From NCBI RefSeq assembly GCF_964340395.1, contig NC_135553.1, positions 22,970,449 to 23,034,448 of the forward strand: a DNA stretch of 64,000 nt, written 5' to 3'. The notes under the pieces were generated by a model, which did no database searches, was not told the origin of the DNA, and saw nothing but the letters and a program-made list of their open reading frames with translations. The DNA is from Glandiceps talaboti. Its lineage: Eukaryota; Hemichordata; Enteropneusta; Spengelidae. Position numbers and translations under genes: made by a program. Shown here piece after piece: positions 11,820 through 22,943 of the stretch; the first letter of the stretch is position 1; every line of letters starts with the position of its first letter.

Positions 11820-12400
11820 CGCCAATCAATCGATCGCGATCATTTTTAGGGTTAGGGTGCATTTTCCAGGGTTTCTAGGGAGGGTTTGAAATTCTAGGGT
11901 TTTCCAGGACCGTGCGAACCCTAGTCTATAGACACACATTCAGAATACTCCCGTATGTAAAAGTAACTAAGAATATTTATTTTCCATCGACGAATATTCA
12001 GGCTTAGGTTTAATTTCTCTATCAAATTTGTCACTTATGAGGTAAAGTCAACATAAATTATCCCACCCCACGAGGGTTTACTGAACGATACGGACACTCA
12101 ATAAACTACAGGATTCGTGTATTTGTAGCATATTATATACATTTTGTAAATCAAAAGACGCACACGTTATTTAAATGGTTGTTATTTCAAAGATTTTATC
12201 GTCTGAAAATGTGTTATAGACCCTTTCGGGATAGCCACGAAAATAATCCCGGGCCACGAGAGTTGGGTGACCGTTGAGTGACACTGAAAACAACACACTT
12301 TTTATGCATGTGTGAAGCGTTGTCAAAACCTATGATAGTGTGATAGCAGTTCATTTATAATGTATTATTTTAGCTCATCACATTCCACTACTGGACAGCA
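11820..12400. repeat. Diverged relative of the arm repeat units
   Basis: From about 12060, CCACGAGGGTTTACTGAACGATA..CACTCAATAAACTAC parallels CACGAGGGTTGCGTGAACGACAG..CATTCAATAAACTAC in the right arm. GGGATAGCCACGAAAATAATCCCG near 12230 parallels the arm's GATAGTCACAAAAATGAACCTG. Identity is clearly lower than between the two arms. Just before it (11849-11930) are several GGGTT/AGGGTTT words, too irregular to be telomeric repeat. Confidence 0.6.
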
Positions 12401-13334
12401 GATACAATTAACTAGTTCCACTTCTGACATAAATACTGGATCATATTAGGTATGACTTGACATCGACGTATTACATGGATAGCTATTAAAGTCCTCCTTG
12501 CATGACCTCACTATTAAAGTGAAGACATGGTACACGCGTGTCATGATCACATGTACATGTTGTATTGTGGCGTACATGTATAAGTGACGTGAGGAAGTTG
12601 TTGTAACGATAGCTAGACTACAAGCACTTATCACACAGCAGCAATTGTAATTTATCTAAACGTATTATGTTCAATTTCGTTCAAGTTATTAAGTTCTTTA
12701 AGAAATTGCTCAGCCCCATGACCTTTGAATACTGGTCAATTTGTGACAGTTGTAAAATTATTTTGTCATCAGCTTTGTACATATACACTACCTGTCCTTA
12801 CTTCTCATGTCGGTGACCAAGGAATCATTACTTGAAAGAATAATCATGCGAATAAGCCAACTACCAAAGCCATGTATCAATTTGTAACAGCGCAAACTGT
12901 CAATATGACAATTTAGACAATGTACCGTACGTAAACTTAGACGTCCGTTATGTACATGTACATGTACATGTAGTCTATCTGCTTGACCTCGGATGTTCTT
13001 CACATAGAATACGACACACGACCGAACATCGCATGTTTGGGCAAGCCTTCACTGCGAACTTCGTTCGCTTATACTATCGAAAGAAAGCCCGAACGTATAG
13101 CAGCAAGACTCATGCATATGTACTATTTAGTTCACAACAAGTAAAACCATTTAGATTTAGTGACTAACTCAACCAAAAATGCATCGAAGTCCATTTTCTA
13201 AGTACACGTTTCTTAGTTTTCTAGGGGCTTTTTGCAGTAAAAAAAATACACGCAAATCCTTGTACATGTGCATGTACTCTATACACGTAGTTCTAGAATA
13301 AATACTGAAAACTGTTCCAGGGATGTAACACTGC
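12401..13334. other. Non-coding, no gene seen
   Basis: Contains scattered ACATGTACATGT palindromic words (12550, 12950, 13265) and short open frames without domains. Confidence 0.5.
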
Positions 13335-13425
13335 TGCCCCGCCCCCCCCCGGGGGGGGGGTACTCAGTGTAGTAACGGCATATATACTTGTATGTACCGC
13401 GGTTTTGACATCCCCCTCCCCTTCG
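13335..13425. repeat. C-run/G-run palindrome
   Basis: About ten Cs run directly into about ten Gs at roughly 13340-13359, followed by TACTCAGTG and later TATACTTGTATGTACCGC. The right-hand part resembles the right terminal inverted repeat of the 38400-43200 element (G run, TACTC, TATACGTATACGTGCCGCC), so it may be a fragment of that family. Confidence 0.4.
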
Positions 13426-13479
13426 ACGTACATGTACAAAAGTCATGTACATGTACATGTATGGTACATTGTACGTATT

Positions 13480-13825
13480 TGTCCTTTTCGGGATAGCCAC
13501 GAAAATAGTCCCGTGCCACATCGTTTAAAACCGTTCATTTTAAGGCGTGGAAAGGGTTATTTTTAGTGAATCATATTCCCAAAGACTTGCATATTATATC
13601 ATATTGGAAGATAAAAAAGACATAACGCTTTCATAACGCTTATTTTACAGCCATTTAAAATCGATATGTTCATTTGTCATTTATATGCGACACTCACATT
13701 ATTTAAAACGTTCATGGAATAAAAATGTGTGGCAGCCATTATCTCTTTTGGGATAAACACAACAATGACTCCACGCGTCACGCGGGGATGAGTGATTTCA
13801 TGATCGAATTACACCAAGACGTTAA
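13480..13825. repeat. Further diverged arm-type repeat units
   Basis: GGGATAGCCACGAAAATAGTCCCG (13490), GGAAGATAAAAAAGACATAACG..TCATAACGCTTATTTT (13605-13655) and GGGATAAACACAACAATGACTCCACG..GAGTGA (13750-13800) echo the arm units. The family therefore continues about 2 kb past the palindrome edge. Confidence 0.55.
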
Positions 13826-14060
13826 GGCCTATTAAAAAAAATTTTGTGGTTCCGATTACGCTCAATTTTAGAATAGTTGGGGTAGATAGATTTTTTTTAA
13901 ATTTAAATACGTGAGTGTCAAGTTCAGGTAGTTATGTTTTCCGCTGTCTCCATATGGTCTCTGTGTTATTGGTTTCTTCCCATCAGATCACAGGGTAAAG
14001 GACAAATGATCAATTTTGTACTCGCGATTTTCCGGATTTCTAATATTATTTTCTGTATAT
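13825..14060 (+). mobile_element. MITE-like repeat, copy 1 (right end lost)
   Basis: The sequence from AGGCCTATTAAAAAAAATTTTGTGGTTCCGATTACG through GGTCTCTGTGTTATTGGTTTC matches a second copy at 55052-55427. The inverted end visible in that copy is not visible here, so this copy looks truncated. Confidence 0.65.
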
Positions 14061-16419
14061 TTCAAATAAAGTTTTAAATACTGTTTCCTCTCAATGTTTT
14101 TTTCCTATTTCCTACCTGATATCAACATGATCAATGTCTTATCTGAGTTTGTCAGCTTTGCATTAACTAGTAGCTTGCTAGAACAAACTCACTATTTGCC
14201 CAAATTAACGCATTATACCGTGAGTGTAAACATCTACTGATACCACTAATGGTAGCACACGGATTAAAAGACAAAAATAAGTGTATGAAAAAAAAAGATT
14301 TTGTCAATTTGCTATCAACGGGAAATATCTGAGGCGACGTCATCGATAGAAATGAGCGTCACATGCATGATGGCCCGTATCAAGTTTTCCCCCTTTAAAT
14401 TGAGATCGTAATTATATTCACCGACTGCAAAATGGTAACCTACATGTACATGTACATACACATATTATGATGAACGTGAGTTATATTTTATGAAGGGATA
14501 GTAGATTGTAGTCATGTGGGTTGAGTGAATAAATATATATTAAACATCAAATATATCCCGCCCACTAGCGACTACTGCACTGTTTATTTATTGGTAGTGC
14601 AGAGAAAACTGAGCAGTGACGACAAAATAGATGAATTAGATGTAATTACAAATATTAACATATATCACGCTTTCTATGACTAATAAGTGTATCGATTTTA
14701 CAGCGATATTTATCATGATACGCGGATAACCTTTGACACTGCTGACTTCCGTTGTTGACCCAGAGGCTAGGTCGACATTCCAAAGACGAGTCTTATCTTA
14801 GTCTTAAGACGACTATCTGTACGCATTCGATTCGTACTGTGCTTGCCATTTCGTTTATGTGAAAGTGCATAACAGTGTATTCGTCCACCTTGTATCGTTG
14901 CTAAAACATCGATATTCAAAACATTTTCATGTCTATGGTTCTCCGTGGTTATAGCATAGACAGATCAGTGAGTGCATAAAGTCGTGAGCGGTCTATAATC
15001 ACTAACAAGGTTCATACGGCCAGACGAAATTGACAAAAGCAGTGCCGATAAATCACCAAATTCGTGAATAAAATAGCGTGTGACCACCCATGCTAAGCCA
15101 TATGTGTATGTGTTGTTTTACAGTGAGGGCGGGAAGTATATATAAATTTACCAAAAGGGTTTACGTAGAGCATAGAAGTATCACCCACGTGTAGAGTTCG
15201 TGGGATCAAGACACAACACAGGCCGATAATATACCAGCGTTCCTACCGACAACTACATGTACGTGGACCTACTTGTAAGTTGTGGTAAACATACATGTAA
15301 TAACATCAGGATAATCATAGTCAAACAAACGCTGGCACAGTTGCGGTCAATGTTTAGGCAGTCTTATTTTTTTTTTACTGAGCAGCAACTTTATGTAACA
15401 CATTCTACAATATCCTGGTGAAATTTGGTCAGTATAAATTCACTACATAGCCATAGGAATTGAACTTGGTTTCATTCTACTATATAGTGTACTATCGTAA
15501 ATAACATCACGTCCATGCATTTCACGTGGACCTACACGGAAGCAAAATGCGTGGACACAGCCACGCATGTGTGAAATCCCTCGTTTACACACGCGATAAT
15601 CCCTCGTTTACAACGCGGGAATGGTCAAGAAACATTTGTCTGGTAGTGTATATTTGTAGTGAAAATTCTATTATTATTGCTTGACTCAAAAATTGTAAAA
15701 CATAGAGACTCCATTTAAGCGGGTTATCCTATATTTTCAGGTTCAAGCTTTCTTTTAAGACATTGACCTTAGACCTTGACCTTGATCTTCATGGTCAATT
15801 ATCAAGATCAAGTTAGTTCTTGCATATTGAAGACACATTGTATTTTATAACATCTTGGGGACAGGTATAAAAACAAACAAATAGTAAAACAAGTAATTGT
15901 GTAACAACTCTGGAACCATAGGACATTAAGACTTTATTCCCTTTGTTAGAATTTTCTTTCCGCACTTGCTCAATAATTATTTTATTAAGAAAGCAAGATT
16001 TATTTTCATATTTTTCTAGGCATACATTGATGTAACACATTGAACGTGAATTTGCATTATCAATCAGTTTTGGTAATATGGCAATATCCTAGCATATGAA
16101 AAGGTCCAATCAAATGGCCTTGCAATTTCTATTGATAAAATTAATGTGTCACAAGTGATTTAAACCATTTGTTTGAATTCAATTATGTTGGTGTAGCTTA
16201 GCATACGAAATAAAAAGGTCTTGTATGTCGCCATTTTGCCCTTAAATACAGCGCCCGCCAGTGTTCACTTTGACAAATTGTGACTTCACGTCATCCTATC
16301 ACTGAGGAAAAAGTATTCCATGTAAAGCCAGTAAATGTTACCGGCTCCTGGTTTACCTGATTTCCCCTCACGAGTGTGGCCATGATCAAAGTGAATTATA
16401 GAGAATTGGGCCGTTTTGT
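14061..16419. other. Non-coding, no gene seen
   Basis: AT-rich DNA with short open frames only. Around 15530-15620 there are short repeats of CACGTGGACCTACACG/CGTGGACACAGCCACGC and CCCTCGTTTAC. I found no domain-bearing exon. Confidence 0.5.
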
Positions 16420-16620
16420 CTATAGGCCAGCCTATAGATTTCTATAGGCCAACCTTCCAGCCTATAGATCTCTGTAAGTCAGCCTATAGGTGTCTATAGG
16501 CCTGGCTGTAAATGTCTATAGGTCAGCCTATATATGTCTTAGGCCAACCTATAGATGTCTATAGGCCAGTCTTATGATGGCTAGAGGCCAGTATAGATGT
16601 CTATAAGCTATCAAATAGGA
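16420..16620. repeat. ~22-base tandem repeat, GCCTATAGATGTCTATAGGCCA
   Basis: About eight imperfect copies of a unit that is itself partly palindromic (CCTATAG / CTATAGG). It abuts the foldback element at 16624. Confidence 0.9.
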
Positions 16621-16623
16621 TAG

Positions 16624-17089
16624 TTTTACTTCGAGAATTTTTGGGTATTTCCGGTCCCACCTAGAAACCGCGATTTTGTGACGTCATAAGGAGAACTCGT
16701 TAGCACTAAGGCTATGACGAGCATAGTCAACAGGTGAATAAAACTCAACAACTTAAAAAATACATTGCTGGTGGTTGTAATAGCCATGAGTAAACAAAAA
16801 CTACAGTGTACATGTTTTATTAACCAACATTTACCGATATTTACTCACACTATCTGACTAATTGTCAGTGTATGTGGGTATAAATGCTAAAATACTGTGT
16901 CCCCATATTATGACAAAATAAATCAAAACGGCTAGTTTTGTATTTTGTATTTTTATAATGTATTTTTTCACAATACTGTTGAGTTTTATTCACCTGTTGA
17001 CTGCGCTCAGAGCCCTAGTGCTTATGACGTCACAAAATCACATGGTCTAGGTGGGACCGGAGATACCCGAAAACTCTTGAAGTAAATCC
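16624..17089. mobile_element. Foldback / MITE-like element with ~125-base inverted ends
   Basis: The left arm (16624-16752) runs TTTACTTCGAGAATTTTTGGG, GGTCCCACCTAG, TTTTGTGACGTCATAAG, CAACAGGTGAATAAAACTC. The right arm (about 16965-17089) is its diverged reverse complement. The loop is ~210 bases and has no open frame. The left arm carries a ~12-base insertion relative to the right. TGACGTCA, a CREB/ATF-type palindrome, occurs in the arms. Confidence 0.85.
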
Positions 17090-19920
17090 GAACGGAACTG
17101 ACTGAAAAAAGGTCATTTTAAGGTGTTTGCAGACGCTTTTTTTAAAGTTTTAAAACCAGAATACGTTTCACAAACATTTCGTGATATTTTACAATTGTGG
17201 AGAATCCACACAAATGCTGGCTGATAGACGACAATACTGATGTAAATCAGGTTATCTCAATTCCTACCATACAGTAAAAGTGAAACAACAAGCCCCAAAT
17301 ACGTCACTTCCAAAATGACATTAACCTTTCATTATTAAAAAAACCTTGTTTAAAAATCTAGAATCACATCAACTCCTGAATAACATGTTTGTTCCTAACA
17401 AACTCTATTGTGAGTAAACTATCTTCCAAGGTCCATCACACACATCAAGTTCAGACAAAGGAGAAAATGTTCTTTTGGTGCAATCACCTCATTCAAGTAG
17501 TTGATATACATTCATTTATAATTGTACTTGCCATGCACAAACAAATTGATATATCTTTTATTAAAGTTTCACGTCATTTTGAGGTAATCATGTTGATTAG
17601 ATTCTGCTCAGACTCAGACTTTATTTATGGGCGGCCGGTTATTTTGGACTGAGTGGGGGGGGGGGGGTGTTTTGGAGTTGAACATGGGCTTTCTCAAACA
17701 CTGACCCCAAGACAAATGCAACCCTCATGTAAACCACCCCATGTATATTATTCTCTTACTATAATGATTTTACTATAATACCATGCCAATGTAAAAAATA
17801 TTGCTATTTAGGAGGATAAATTACTTTTGGTACATTTTTCGGTGTTTTTGGACATGTTTATCTGGAACCTAGTGAACATGTATTTATTTCTGAGAACCTC
17901 GGTACACAACATAACTCCCCCAGACCCATCGTCTTAAACCACAGCCTCTTTTACGGCACCGTCCCAAGAAGCCATGGTTTCGTTTACATACAATACAAGT
18001 ATTTATCTCTGTGGCTTTGTACATCAACACTACAACCAATCCGATTGCCTTATCCATAACGTGATATACAATGCCTTGACAAGATACTAGTACGTACGCT
18101 GAAAAATGACTTCGATAAATTGGGTTCTTGTTGCTGAAATTTAATTTTGTCACCTTACAGACAAGATTGGAATGATACATATATATACAGAAAATAAAGA
18201 CTTATAAATCTTGCCTGGAAGTATCAAATAGGGTTTGTGATATCATACATTTGACTGATGCTGTGTACCATCAGATACGATTGTGAGTCTGGATACAACA
18301 GCCATACAAGTAGGGTACAACAAGCCGAGATTGGTAGATTCATGTGACAACACCCGAGATAAACGTAATTTCATTTACAATCTGTAGTTATTGAAATGCT
18401 GTTTACGATAATTTTGATTTTACAAGGAACTGAACCTGGGCTGAATGCTATATAAGTACAATCTTTTACCACAGTAGTCTTCTGGCGCAGGACTCCAGAA
18501 CTTCGGGACTGCATTCATGGCACCCTGCATTACTAATACTCAGCACAGTGCCCTTTTATCAGCCCTAAATGTAAGTTTCCAGCGAATCTTTCCCCATTTT
18601 TATTTTATATTCTTTAACAGATATGTCAAAGTATAAGTTTAAGTAGTCACCAACCAGCGTTAGATACACACGTACGGTGAACATAACTGCACTCCTGAAC
18701 ATATGGTTCATCAATACGTCATTACTCATTAATATTTATTATTAATCTGAAATAACAGTCCGTCCATCGTAAGAAACCAGAGTTCGTTATTTCGCAGTAT
18801 CACGGAAGAAATAAATAACAGCTCTGGTTTACAAGAAATCAAAAGAGTTTCATATACAAATTTAATGCAATTAGTACGATGCTTTCTATCAAATTTGGTC
18901 TTTACAAATTAAGCAAACTTACACCAATCGTTGATAATGTTAGTCATACTACTGTTTAACTCGTCCATATTGTTGAAACTATGCCCTCTTTTTCTGTTAA
19001 CGGACACTTTTGACTCATTAATTATAAATTCAAGTTAATCAGACTGTTTTCAACAAAGAAAGTGGCCGGAACTACTTAACCTAAACAAAGAAAGTGTCCA
19101 CATTTTAGTTATTCTGAACAATGGGGAATACATCAATATTAATGAGATAATATCAAAAAGAAACAATCTGACAAGTGTACAAAACTAATGAAATCAGATG
19201 AAATTCATTTAATTACAATCAACATGATGACAATACAAAGACACGGAATTCAAAATGTAATTTGAATCTTCGAGTTATTTTTGACTACATGTATTGTAAC
19301 TAGTGACAACTCAACAATCTTTGAATCCTTCGATGCAGTGTTACATTCAACAGTCTTACTGGAACCACTTTCTGAAAGACATAGAGTAAATCTTACCTGA
19401 ATTTCTTTTGGCATTGGTGGCTGTAACGTATCAGATTGGCTTTGATTTGTTCATCACTCGTGTGTACGTAACTCCGAACAGCGAAGCTGCAATGGCCTTT
19501 CGTTTTCAACCAGAGGTAGAAACCGAAATTCTTTTAGTACGTCTTAAAACTTATAATCTTCAGCGGGTCATCTAAGCCAACTTGGGATAGCAAATATTGC
19601 ATTTCCCAGTCGACAGATTTTTGAAGTGACATAATTAAAGAAAACGGGGACGTGCACTTTACTGATGGTTCTACTGTGTTGTCTGACCACGAGACACGAT
19701 GCTGTCACACCCAAATACTCACGCATTTGTAATTTAAAATGCCCCCACCTGTTAAACCAAAATGTTCTCATTTGACTGGCTAAACTCATTATGCTAAGAG
19801 AGCAACACTGAATAGGTAAACAACTCCAATTTACATAACATGCTACTGCATTCATTGCCTGGGGAGAATACATGCTTGAAAATATAGGTCTCAAAAAACT
19901 CGCCAAATGCGCAGTATAAC
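17090..19920. other. Non-coding, no confident gene
   Basis: Contains a 13-base G run at 17655-17667 and a short imperfect hairpin at 18775-18840 (GAAACCAGAGTTCGTTATTTCG against GAAATAAATAACAGCTCTGG). A minus-strand open frame near 17900-18180 is cysteine- and arginine-rich but has no domain I can name. Confidence 0.5.
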
Positions 19921-19922
19921 TT

Positions 19923-20087
19923 CGTTATAGGACAAGTCCTCTGACATTTACTGTAAATATTCGAACATGTTTGGTTAACCTAGCTGTTATTTTGCCCTCA
20001 GCTGCACCTCGGACAAGATAACAAATAGGTTAATCAAAAGTGTCATATTATTTACAGTAAACGTCCTCTAACATGTCCTATAACTAT
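19923..20087. mobile_element. Short hairpin element (~165 bases)
   Basis: Ends TTATAGGACAAGTCCTCTGAC and GTCCTCTAACATGTCCTATAA are inverted over ~65 bases each, including TTTACTGTAAAT and GGTTAACCTA / TAGGTTAATC. There is no coding capacity. Target duplications are not obvious. Confidence 0.75.
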
Positions 20088-21440
20088 CAGTTATGGTACA
20101 TGAACCTGTTTTGGGTATTATACACAGCAGTAATATATGATAGAACAAAACTGTGAAAAATCAATACATCTCTCTGTGCAATGTAATAAAAAAATGTACA
20201 TCATTTTCAATGCTTTTTGGATTCTGTTCATACAGTTTAGATGTAATCAATATCATAATGCTTCTACAATTTCAGAACAAGGTTTCATTTTTCAGACCAC
20301 TATAGAAATCAGATATGCTACACAGTGATTTCCATTTTACTTGGATGATCTCTGTTTGACAGTTTGAAGGTAAGTTAGCACTGGAATATATTAAATACCA
20401 TCACCGTCAGTGTGATGCCTGCAATTGATTTTTACATATCTGGATGAAACGAGACCTGTCCAGCTGTCACGAGACCATGACCTGAACGCGAGATATGACA
20501 TTATATACTGTTAGCTAGTTCATATATTCAACTCTGTCTTCTTGCAAGAGCGTGAGATTCCATATTCTGACCTGTTTTTAAATTATGTTACCGGTTGTTT
20601 GTTTCCGTGCGAAAAATTGCTGCTGTAAACTTTGCGCTCTAATATCCAAACCTTCAATATTAAGGAAATGGTGAATGTGTAGTATTGTCACAACACAGTC
20701 ATTTTCATTTCCTCTAATACTTTCAAAACAACACTAAAATCAGCAGCAGTTATAATGATAATAAAGGAGACTTACAGAGTGCCTAATCTCTGCAAGCAGC
20801 ATGAATAAATGGGAAGAAAATTACTGTATGGTAAGAGGAAATGTGGATTCACAGTAACTGGATACTAGGCAACTGAAGAAGACTAAGGCTAGTGTTGAAA
20901 AAGATAGGTCTTGAGAGAACCTTTGTCATGTCTTATTTTGCCAGTTTCTTTTTTTTCTGCATAATGAAATCGAAACAGATGTGTAATCTCTGTCTGCATG
21001 TAGAAAGGTGGGACCTCCACTGTCTATAGTTTGCAGCTAATAAGATTAACAAATATCCGTCATTTCTTCCGGCTGTTGCATTGATCATATAAGATTTGAG
21101 TTGCAGTATTCGTGTGTAATTCAGACATATCAGTAACACAAATTAAAAACTAAAGTTTGTCTAGGTATTATACGGTTTGATCTATGTTTGAAAGTCACTA
21201 AAAGCTATTTTTTTACAAAATTATCAAAATTGCAAAATTTCGCGCCATGAATAAATGAATATATTCATGCCTTACGTCTCAATATACAGACACCATGTAT
21301 TGCCAAACATCGCATTTTCTCAGCTCGAGTGTTCAGTATTGTTACTGTACTGACAAACATAAACCATATCATTGTTAGAATGCAACATTCTGAGTTATGG
21401 CTATGATACTCAGTGTACCACTTAATTGGTTCATCATGCA
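20088..21440. other. Non-coding, no gene seen
   Basis: AT-rich; only short open frames without domains or splice support. Confidence 0.5.
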
Positions 21441-21880
21441 AATTAACCATTTACCTTTTAAATTTCGTCACCAAGCTTTATTTAACACATGCACATCTTA
21501 CCATAAATGCATGTCCTAAAAAATCTAAAATCTAAAGTTTGCATTCTAAAGATATTGCCTAATCATCAGAATTATTAGTTACACAAATTGCACATCACAA
21601 TTGAAAACTACATAAAGAACTTCATCTAACACGTATGATTTGTTATGGTTGATAGATGTACCAAGTTAAATAAAATTTGAAGTTTGCATTCTTAGAAACA
21701 GCCTACTTAGTGAACATCATTGATTATGCAAATTAGTCATTAAAATTAAAATCTATACCAACAGGCTTTTGGGGATATATGTGCTTTCTCATGATTGATG
21801 TATTTGCCAAATTATATGGAATTTAAAGAATATTAAACCATGTTTATGAGACACCGAATTCCTATTGGTTCATTTCATGT
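21440..21880. repeat. Diverged ~190-base repeat units
   Basis: Recurring order: ATGCAAATTA, then CTA(A)AATCTAAAGTTTGCATTCT / AAATTTGAAGTTTGCATTCTTAG, then an ATTGCCTA or AGCCTA block and CATCATTGATTATGC. Two to three degenerate copies. Confidence 0.55.
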
Positions 21881-21984
21881 CAATACAGAGCCCAAGGAGA
21901 GTAAGGGAAGACATGGTGGCTTCTAAAGTAAAAAGTCTTCACTTTGCAAAAATTCATATGTTCTTGGATTTGATTATTTTCTAG

Positions 21985-22521
21985 TATGATTAGTCCCTGT
22001 CGGACGAAGTCCAGGACAGGAACTTATGGATTGGGTTCCATCCGTGCGTCCATCTGTCCATCCATCCGGAGCCATTTCTTGGAGATGCCTGGATCAATTT
22101 TTTTTTCAAACTTGGTACATATGCACATCAATTTGTTTCATGATATGATCTAATATTGCCACCTAGCAGCCATTTTGTTTGCGAATTTTCCCTGTCCAAA
22201 GCCATAAATCAGACATGCTTGAACAGATCTCATTCAAAGTTGGTATTAGCACAGTGGTTTGTGACATACATGTGCATATTCATTGTTGTTGTGAAACGAT
22301 CCAATATGGCTGCCTGGCAGCCATTTTGTTTGCGAATTTTCCATGTCCAATGCCATAACTCAGACATGCTTGAACAGATCTCATTCAAAGCTGGTATTAG
22401 CACAGTGTTCTATGACATACATATGCATATTCATTGTTGTCGTGATACAATCCGTTATGGCAGCCATTTTGTTGGTGCAGTTTTCATGGCAAAAGCCATA
22501 ACTCAGACATGCTTGAACAGG
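21985..22521. repeat. ~150-base tandem repeat
   Basis: A leading GTCCCTGTCGGACGAAGTCCAGG segment is followed by three units keyed on CAGCCATTTTGTTTGCGAATTTTCC (22168, 22318 and a diverged 22461), each with GCCATAACTCAGACATGCTTGAACAG. Spacing is 150 and ~143 bases. An open frame crossing it (22156-22554) reads the repeat and is not a gene. The last unit is cut at about 22521 by the LINE. Confidence 0.9.
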
Positions 22522-22529
22522 TCCCTCCC

Positions 22530-22874
22530 CCATACCCGACCCATCCTTATTTAGACATATCGCACCGTCTACCACGCAGAACAAATCGTCAGGGTCAACA
22601 ACAACCTGCAACCATTATCGTTAAGTTCGTCCGACGTTCCGTCCGCAACAAACTATACAACTCAAAGAAACATCTTAAAGACAAAACCGCCCGTAACATC
22701 GGATACACAAATAACAACCGTTTATACATCAATGAAAACCTAACGCCGACAAATAAACATCTATTCTATGAGGCAAACCAACTACGCAACACCAAGCAGT
22801 GGAAGTTCATCTGGACCTACAACGGCAAGATCTATACACAAGGAAGAATAATGGTGACCCAGCTATCTGTATAA
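22530..22874 (+). pseudogene. LINE ORF1 C-terminal fragment
   Basis: An open frame of ~115 codons. It contains DISHRLP, ATIIVKFVRRSVRN, YINENLTPTNKHLFYEA and WKFIWTYNGKIY, the pattern I know from the C-terminal half of ORF1 proteins of CR1/Daphne-like LINEs, which bind element RNA. The N-terminal half is missing and no start codon belongs to it. It stops 69 bases before the ORF2 start codon at 22944. Confidence 0.75.
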
Positions 22875-22943
22875 CAACAACCCAAGATCTTAGCCGAATT
22901 GTCTGAATAATATAACATTTATGCAGTGAACTTGTACATATTT

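Noticed and set aside
11845-11930. Telomere-like TTAGGGTTAGGG and GGGTTT words
   Set aside because: Only two or three irregular copies; not a telomeric or interstitial telomeric array.
22156-22554. 132-codon open frame
   Set aside because: It reads straight through the 150-base tandem repeat, and its repeats in protein are those of the DNA.
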